A DNA stretch of 38,501 nucleotides, taken from NCBI GenBank assembly GCA_913055845.1, contig CAJXKO010000017.1:1-38501 (forward strand), in the 5' to 3' direction. Position 1 is the first letter of the stretch; each line of letters opens with the position of its first letter. Under the pieces are notes generated by a model. It searched no databases. It was not told where the DNA came from and saw only the letters and a program-made list of their open reading frames with translations. Below are positions 33,325 to 38,501 of this stretch, piece after piece. Source of the stretch: an uncultured Bacteroidota bacterium (lineage in GTDB: Bacteria; Bacteroidota; Rhodothermia; Rhodothermales; Salinibacteraceae). Position numbers and translations under genes: made by a program.

Positions 33325-35715
33325 ATGAAACGAATATCCCTCCTGCTTAGCATTGTCCTCGGTCTTGTCGCCTGGGCCCTTCCCGCCACGGCCCAGACGA
33401 CTCCCACTGGCACGGTCGCCCAGATGAACGGATTTAGCCGTGCGCTCGACGTAGACGCCGATCGTGTCTTCGTTGGGGAGCCACAGAATATACATACGCC
33501 CGGCCGGGTGTACGTCTATGAGAAAGGCGATGACGCCTGGTCAGAGTCCACCTACCTCGAAGCCACCGACGGTGAGGTTGGGGATGGATTCGGCGCCTCC
33601 ATTGACGCGACCGGCGAGCACCTCGTGGTGGGGGCACCCTCTTCGAACGCCGCGTACGTCTTTCGGGTAGGGAGCGACGGATGGACCCAGACGGCCCGAC
33701 TTACGGCGGCCGACAGCACGTCGGGCTTCGGGCAAAGCGTCGTTCTCTCGGAGGACCGCCTGTTCGTGGGCACCTCGTCTACGGTGTCGATGACGGACAG
33801 CGACACCCTCACGGCTGGCGCTGTACATGTGTTTGAGCAAGGCGAGGGTCGGTGGAGTGAGGCCACCGTACTCCGGAGTGAAGAGGTGGGGGCGGACGCA
33901 GGCTTCGCGAGTGCACTGCTCTCCTGGAAAGACCACCTGCTCGTGACGGCCCCGAAACATGAGAGTGGGGCCGTCGTCGCGTTTCGGGCCGGAGCGGACG
34001 GCTGGACGGAAGCGCAGACCATCACCGCGAGTGGGCTGAGCAATAGCGCCCGCTTCGGGAGTGCCCTCCAGGCGGCTGGCGATCAGGTGCTTGTCGGCGC
34101 GCCACGAGCCTACGACGCCACCGGGGCGGCCTACAGCCTCTCGTTCGATACGGGCGCAGAGGAGTGGACGGTGGGCGGCCGGCTCTTGCCTTTCGACGGG
34201 ATGTCGCGCCACCTCTTCGGGTACGCCTTCGCCTATGACGGCTCTGACGTATGGGTGGGTGCTCCAGGGGCGTCCGACCGCACCGGGGCCCTGTATCGCT
34301 ACAGCTACGATGACGGCACGTGGGGAAGTGTCTCGCGCGTAGCGCACCCCAGAGCGGACGCCGGCAATGGCATTGGCGCCACCCTCGCGGGCAATGCGTC
34401 AATCGTCGCTGTTGGCTTTCCGGGGGACGACCACGGGGCCGGCACCATGGGCATCTACTCACTCGCCGACGGAAGCTGGACGCAGGACGCGCCTATCGTC
34501 CCGTCTTCCGGCACGGTGCTCAGCGCCATGACCGGTGAAGAGCAGAGCTGCGCGGACGGCTCGGTGGCTCAGTTCTCCTGTGAGAAGATTGACATGAAGT
34601 CCTTCCTCCCCATTCGGGACATCGGAGGGGAGCGGGGGATCGAGTTGAATGACATCTGGGGTTGGACGGACCCCCAGACCGGTACCGAGTACGCGCTGGT
34701 AGGACGTACGGACGGCACCTCCTTCGTCGATGTGAGCGACCCCACGAATCCGGTCTATGTGGGCGAGTTGCCGCTCACCGAGGGCGCCCAAATTAACTCC
34801 TGGCGCGACATCAAAGTGTACAAGGATCACGCATTCGTGGTGGCCGACAATGCCAAGGATCATGGCATGCAGGTGTTCGACCTTACCCGCCTTCGTGACG
34901 TGGGCGCCGACGAGAGGCCGGTGACCTTCGACCACGACGCCCTCTACGACAAGGTCAACAGCGTCCACAACATCGTCGTCAACGAGGAGTCGGGCTATGC
35001 CTACGCTGTGGGCAGCAGTGGAGGCGGCGAAACCTGCGGGGGCGGACTCCACATGATCAACATCCAGGACCCGACGAACCCCACGTTCGAGGGCTGCTTC
35101 GCAGATCCCTCGACCGGCCGCTCCGGCACCGGCTACACACACGACGCGCAGTGTCTCATGTACAACGGCCCGGACACCGAGTACCAGGGGCGCGAGATCT
35201 GCATTGGCTCCAACGAGACGGCCATTAGCATCGCGGACGTAACGAATAAGGACAGCACGGTGGCCATCTCCACGGGCTCCTACCCGGACTACGGATACGT
35301 CCACCAGGGCTGGTTTGGTGAGAGTCAGCGTTACTTCTACCAAAACGACGAGCTGGACGAGGCGCAGGGCAAGACCGAGCACACCCGAACGCTGGTTTGG
35401 GACCTGCAAGACCTCGACAATCCGAAGCTGGTGAACCAGTTCATGCTTCCGGAGAAGTCCATCGACCACAACCTCTACGTCGAGGGCTCCACCATGTACC
35501 AGTCCAACTACAAGAGTGGACTGCGCATCGTTGACATCAGCAACCCGACGAAGCCGAAGGAGGTCGCCCATTTCGACACGCAGCCCTACGACGACAACGG
35601 GCCGGGCTTCCAGGGAAGTTGGAGCAACTACCCGTACTTCGACAGCGGGATCATCGTGGTCTCCAGCATTGGTGAAGGCCTCTTCGTGCTGGAGAAGCCC
35701 AGGCAGGAGCTGTAG
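33325..35715 (+). CDS. Exported FG-GAP-like plus choice-of-anchor-B (LVIVD) propeller protein
   Basis: A 796-residue secreted protein. The signal peptide ends ATAQ at about residue 24. Residues about 35-390 form repeated units such as VDADRVFVGEP, GEHLVVGAPSSNAAYVF, LLVTAPKHESGAVVAF, DQVLVGAPRAYDATGAAY and SIVAVGFPGDDHGAGTMGIY, the FG-GAP/integrin-alpha type of beta-propeller. The C-terminal half from about residue 425 carries choice-of-anchor-B/LVIVD units: YALVGRTDGTSFVDVSDPTN, HAFVVADNAKDHGMQVFDL, HMINIQDPTNPTFEGCF, and NLYVEGSTMYQSNYKSGLRI followed by VDISNP. A pair of cysteines in CADGSVAQFSC may form a disulfide. The ATG at 33325 begins the signal; the frame is open back to 33208. It is the first of three secreted propeller genes. 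Ligand and role are unknown. Confidence 0.88.
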   Translation: MKRISLLLSIVLGLVAWALPATAQTTPTGTVAQMNGFSRALDVDADRVFVGEPQNIHTPGRVYVYEKGDDAWSESTYLEATDGEVGDGFGASIDATGEHLVVGAPSSNAAYVFRVGSDGWTQTARLTAADSTSGFGQSVVLSEDRLFVGTSSTVSMTDSDTLTAGAVHVFEQGEGRWSEATVLRSEEVGADAGFASALLSWKDHLLVTAPKHESGAVVAFRAGADGWTEAQTITASGLSNSARFGSALQAAGDQVLVGAPRAYDATGAAYSLSFDTGAEEWTVGGRLLPFDGMSRHLFGYAFAYDGSDVWVGAPGASDRTGALYRYSYDDGTWGSVSRVAHPRADAGNGIGATLAGNASIVAVGFPGDDHGAGTMGIYSLADGSWTQDAPIVPSSGTVLSAMTGEEQSCADGSVAQFSCEKIDMKSFLPIRDIGGERGIELNDIWGWTDPQTGTEYALVGRTDGTSFVDVSDPTNPVYVGELPLTEGAQINSWRDIKVYKDHAFVVADNAKDHGMQVFDLTRLRDVGADERPVTFDHDALYDKVNSVHNIVVNEESGYAYAVGSSGGGETCGGGLHMINIQDPTNPTFEGCFADPSTGRSGTGYTHDAQCLMYNGPDTEYQGREICIGSNETAISIADVTNKDSTVAISTGSYPDYGYVHQGWFGESQRYFYQNDELDEAQGKTEHTRTLVWDLQDLDNPKLVNQFMLPEKSIDHNLYVEGSTMYQSNYKSGLRIVDISNPTKPKEVAHFDTQPYDDNGPGFQGSWSNYPYFDSGIIVVSSIGEGLFVLEKPRQEL

Positions 35716-35742
35716 ATCCCACCTATCACGCTCGCTGGAAGG

Positions 35743-35769
35743 CCGCGGGGGTGGGGCTGGCTCCCGCGG
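35743..35769 (+). other. Intergenic hairpin between propeller genes
   Basis: CCGCGGG (35743-35749) pairs with CCCGCGG (35763-35769) around a 13-base G/T-rich loop. There is no T-run after it. It sits between the stop codon at 35715 and the next ATG at 35804, so it could reduce read-through or protect the upstream message. Confidence 0.3.
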
Positions 35770-35803
35770 TCAGATGTCCTAAACCAATCCATCTTGGACT
35801 CCC

Positions 35804-36877
35804 ATGCGTCGTCTGTTCACGGTCCTTGTCGCGATCGCCCTCCTGGGGCTGTCGATGCCGGCTCTGGGGCAGTCCCCAAGCCCCAAGCTCTACGTGTGTA
35901 ACCAGGGCGAAGCCACCGTCTCCGTGATTGACATGGAGTCAATGGCAATAACCGCGACCGTAGACCTAAAGGAGCGAGGCTTCTCGGAGAATGCGAAGCC
36001 GCATCACGTGGTGGCCGAGCCGAACGGAGGCCACTGGTACGTCACCCTGATCGGGGCGAATACGATCCTGAAGTTCAATCAGGACAACGAGATTGTAGAC
36101 CGACTGGACAACTTTGAAGTGCCGGGCCTCTTGGCCCTCGATCCCGCGAAGGACGTGCTCTACGCGGGCCGCTCGATGAGTGCCGTGAATCCGCCGAAGA
36201 GCCTGGGCATGATTCAGCGGTCCAACATGGAGGTGATGGGGCGCGTGAATACTTTCTTCCCCCGTCCCCACCCACTCGCCGTCACGCCGGACGGGAACCA
36301 TGCGTTCATCGCCAGCCTGGCTACCAACCAGTTGATGGGCATTAACACCGAGACCCGAGAAACGACGTTGACCCGGTTGGAGGGCACGACCCAAACCCCG
36401 GTGCAGTTCGCGGTGACGCCGGACGGCTCGCGGCTCATCGCCGGGGGACAAAAGACGGGACAGTTGCTGGTGTTCGACGCCACGCAGGCGCCGTCACTTT
36501 CCGTGGTCGATACGCTCAATGTCGGAGAGCAGCCGTGGCACCCCGTCATTAGTCGTCAGAGTGGCCTGGCGTACGTGCCGAATAAGATGTCCAACTCCAT
36601 CAGCGTGGTGGATGTCGACAATGCCGTCGTCACGGCGACCATTCGGGGCGACGGGCTGGCACAGCCCCACGGAACTGTTCTGTCCCCGGACGGCCAGTAC
36701 CTCTTCGTGTCCAATAACAACCGCGAGGGCACCTATACGCCCACCGGCGACAACCCGAGCGCCGGGACGGTTACCGTAATCGACACGAACACGAACGAAA
36801 TCGTGAAGATCATTGAGGTAGGCACCTACCCCACCGGCATTGGGACCTTTGGGGGCCAGCAAGCACCGACGATGTAA
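35804..36877 (+). CDS. Exported YncE-like beta-propeller protein
   Basis: A 357-residue secreted protein with a signal peptide ending PALGQ at about residue 23. The rest is a seven-bladed-type propeller of the YncE / surface-layer / cytochrome-d1-like class. Repeats include LYVCNQGEATVSVIDMESM, HPLAVTPDGNHAFIASLATN, FAVTPDGSRLIAGGQKTGQL, LAYVPNKMSNSISVVDVDNA, and TVLSPDGQYLFVSNNN. There is no haem-binding CxxCH motif, so it is not a cytochrome. The ATG at 35804 follows the previous gene by 88 bases. Such proteins often bind metals, haem or surface partners, but nothing in this sequence fixes the role. Confidence 0.88.
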   Translation: MRRLFTVLVAIALLGLSMPALGQSPSPKLYVCNQGEATVSVIDMESMAITATVDLKERGFSENAKPHHVVAEPNGGHWYVTLIGANTILKFNQDNEIVDRLDNFEVPGLLALDPAKDVLYAGRSMSAVNPPKSLGMIQRSNMEVMGRVNTFFPRPHPLAVTPDGNHAFIASLATNQLMGINTETRETTLTRLEGTTQTPVQFAVTPDGSRLIAGGQKTGQLLVFDATQAPSLSVVDTLNVGEQPWHPVISRQSGLAYVPNKMSNSISVVDVDNAVVTATIRGDGLAQPHGTVLSPDGQYLFVSNNNREGTYTPTGDNPSAGTVTVIDTNTNEIVKIIEVGTYPTGIGTFGGQQAPTM

Positions 36878-36935
36878 CCCCCGACAAGGTCCCAGCCCCG
36901 GCCCGCGACGTTGCTTTCTCGATTCGAACAGCCCA

Positions 36936-38501
36936 ATGTCCCGCGTCCTCTTCGCTGCCGCCTGCGTGATCGGACTGGTCCTCGTAGGATGTGCCGGTTC
37001 CGCTCAGACTGGGTCTTCGTCCTCTGATGGAAGCACGGGCGGCGCGTTTCCCGGCGACTACCGTCGTGTGGTCGCTCCCTCGTTCCCCCTCCTCGACCCG
37101 GACGGGACGCCCATTTCGAACCCGTTTTACGGCGGGTTCAATGCCCCCCGTCCCCAGTTTGTGGACATCGACGACGATGGCGATCCGGACCTTTTTGTGC
37201 AGGAGCGACCGGGGCAGGTCGCGTTCTTTGAGCACGTAACGGAGGGGGACTCGTCCCGCCTCGTCTGGCGCACCGACGACTACAAGAACCTGGACATTGG
37301 GGAATGGTATCGGTTCGCGGACCTGGATCAGGACGGGGTGCAGGACCTTCTCACCGAACAGCCGTATAGTCACATTCGCGCCTACCGAAATGTAGGCAGT
37401 GCCACCGAGGCAGAGTTCGAGCTCTTCACGGACACGCTGCGTACCTCCTCCGGTGACCCGATCTTCTCGGATCGGCAGAACATCCCCAACGTCACCGACC
37501 TCGGATGTAACGGAAAGCTGGACCTTTTTCTGGGGCGGCTCGACGGAACGATCACACGGTACGAGGCGGTCGGGGACTCGGCCGGCATGCCCCAGTTTGC
37601 GCACGTGACCGATCAGTTCGAGGGGATCAAGATCGTGGGGCAATCGTCGGGCCAGAAGAAGGGGCCTTCTCTCCACGGGGCCAACACGCTTACGTTTGCC
37701 GACATCGATGGGGATGGCGACTCGGACCTCTTCTGGGGCGACTTTTTTGAGCCAGGGCTTCTCCTCATCGAGAACACCGGCTCGTGCGGCAATCCCATTC
37801 TGAGCGGCGAGCCGGAGCGGTTTCCCCTCGACGACCCGTTGCTCACGAGTGGCTACAACGCCCCGGCACTCACAGACTGGACCGGCAACGGGAAGATCGA
37901 TCTGTTCGTGGGAGTACTTGGGGGCTCAAACGACGCCAATACGAGCCTCGCCGATAACTTTTATTTCTATGAGCACACGGAAAAGGGATATCGGCTGCGC
38001 ACCAAGCAATTCGCCGGCGGGCTCGACGTAGGAAGTGAGAGCACCGTGGCACTCGGCGACATTGACGGTGATGAGCAGACTGATGCTTTGGTGGCCAACA
38101 AAATCGATCCGGAGGAGGGCGCCACCTCGCTCGTTTACCCCCTTACCCACACTGGATCGAAGCGCACGAAGCTCCGAAAGCGGGCCGCGCTGGACCTGCC
38201 CGACGCGTACCACTACGCCCCGGCGCTAGGCGACCTCACGGGCAACGGCGTGGCCGATCTAGTCGTGGGGACCTGGCAGGGAGGGCTCTCCTACTACGAG
38301 AATCAGGGCAACGGCACCTTCCGTGCGACGGACGGTCCGCTTCGTGGGCTTTCCGGCGGCACCAATGTTGTGCCTGCCCTCGGCGATCTAACAGGGAACG
38401 GGCGCCTGGACCTCGTGCGGGGCACGGCCAGCGGCATGGTGACCCTGCACCGCAATTCGGGCAGTGCCTCGGTGCCCAGCTTTGCCCAAACGGCCGATAC
38501 G
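36936..38501 (+). CDS. FG-GAP/VCBS repeat lipoprotein (runs off window end)
   Basis: An open frame of 522 codons with no stop before the window end, so the C-terminus is missing. A lipoprotein signal has lipobox LVG-C (Cys19). The mature protein carries at least eight calcium-binding-loop repeats of the FG-GAP/VCBS type: DIDDDGDPDLF, DLDQDGVQDLL, DLGCNGKLDLF, DIDGDGDSDLF, DWTGNGKIDLF, DIDGDEQTDAL, DLTGNGVADLV and DLTGNGRLDLV. These would form a beta-propeller binding calcium, anchored to a membrane by lipid and facing outward or into the periplasm. The ATG at 36936 precedes the signal. It is the third gene in the secreted propeller cluster, 58 bases after the YncE-like gene, and probably belongs to the same operon. 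Function is unknown. Confidence 0.88.
   Translation, partial: MSRVLFAAACVIGLVLVGCAGSAQTGSSSSDGSTGGAFPGDYRRVVAPSFPLLDPDGTPISNPFYGGFNAPRPQFVDIDDDGDPDLFVQERPGQVAFFEHVTEGDSSRLVWRTDDYKNLDIGEWYRFADLDQDGVQDLLTEQPYSHIRAYRNVGSATEAEFELFTDTLRTSSGDPIFSDRQNIPNVTDLGCNGKLDLFLGRLDGTITRYEAVGDSAGMPQFAHVTDQFEGIKIVGQSSGQKKGPSLHGANTLTFADIDGDGDSDLFWGDFFEPGLLLIENTGSCGNPILSGEPERFPLDDPLLTSGYNAPALTDWTGNGKIDLFVGVLGGSNDANTSLADNFYFYEHTEKGYRLRTKQFAGGLDVGSESTVALGDIDGDEQTDALVANKIDPEEGATSLVYPLTHTGSKRTKLRKRAALDLPDAYHYAPALGDLTGNGVADLVVGTWQGGLSYYENQGNGTFRATDGPLRGLSGGTNVVPALGDLTGNGRLDLVRGTASGMVTLHRNSGSASVPSFAQTADT

Overview
The window reads as chromosomal DNA from a high-GC, halophilic member of the Bacteroidota/Rhodothermota, most like Salinibacter or a close relative. 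This is an inference; no database was searched. The reasons are: proteins very rich in Asp/Glu (AspRS, RpoN, AlaX, the ATP-grasp protein); poor Shine-Dalgarno sequences; several promoter-like sites resembling the Bacteroidota TTTG / TAnnTTTG pattern; an AccD that has lost most zinc-ribbon cysteines; and several genes of archaeal character (S-adenosylhomocysteinase, pantoate kinase, an ATP-grasp protein). I see no tRNA, rRNA, CRISPR array, insertion sequence or phage gene.

Region 1 (1-8630) is mostly housekeeping: aspS (-), a POT-family peptide transporter, dut, a small lipoprotein (-), ahcY with a strong terminator, an acetamidase/formamidase-family protein, and a membrane HEAGH putative zinc peptidase (-). 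Region 2 (8732-14382) is a run of plus-strand genes: a PurD-like ATP-grasp enzyme, an AlaX trans-editing protein, an archaeal-type pantoate kinase, a penicillin-acylase-family lipoprotein and a DoxX/DUF417-like membrane protein. Region 3 (14467-22753) holds an exported beta-propeller/amidohydrolase fusion with its terminator, a 7Fe ferredoxin (-), mgsA, ruvB (-), rpoN and an outer-membrane-type protein (-). Region 4 (22912-29934) holds a cysteine-desulfurase-like class V aminotransferase, a TreT-type trehalose synthase (-), a divergent EF-G paralogue (-), a membrane-anchored DUF411 protein and a DUF1684 lipoprotein.

Region 5 (29990-32853) opens with a clear TPP riboswitch. Its downstream sequence can form two mutually exclusive pairings ahead of a lone short-chain dehydrogenase. 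Then come tsaB, accD and, directly after the accD stop codon, a frameshifted remnant that looks like the C-terminal end of a TrkA-N/Kef-type transport protein. Region 6 (33325-38501) carries three consecutive exported beta-propeller-type proteins: an FG-GAP-like plus choice-of-anchor-B (LVIVD) protein, a YncE-like protein, and an FG-GAP/VCBS lipoprotein that runs off the window end.

The items most worth follow-up are the TPP-switch-controlled dehydrogenase with its visible switching mechanism, the archaeal-type pantoate kinase and its neighbours, the decayed gene behind accD, and the three-gene secreted propeller cluster.
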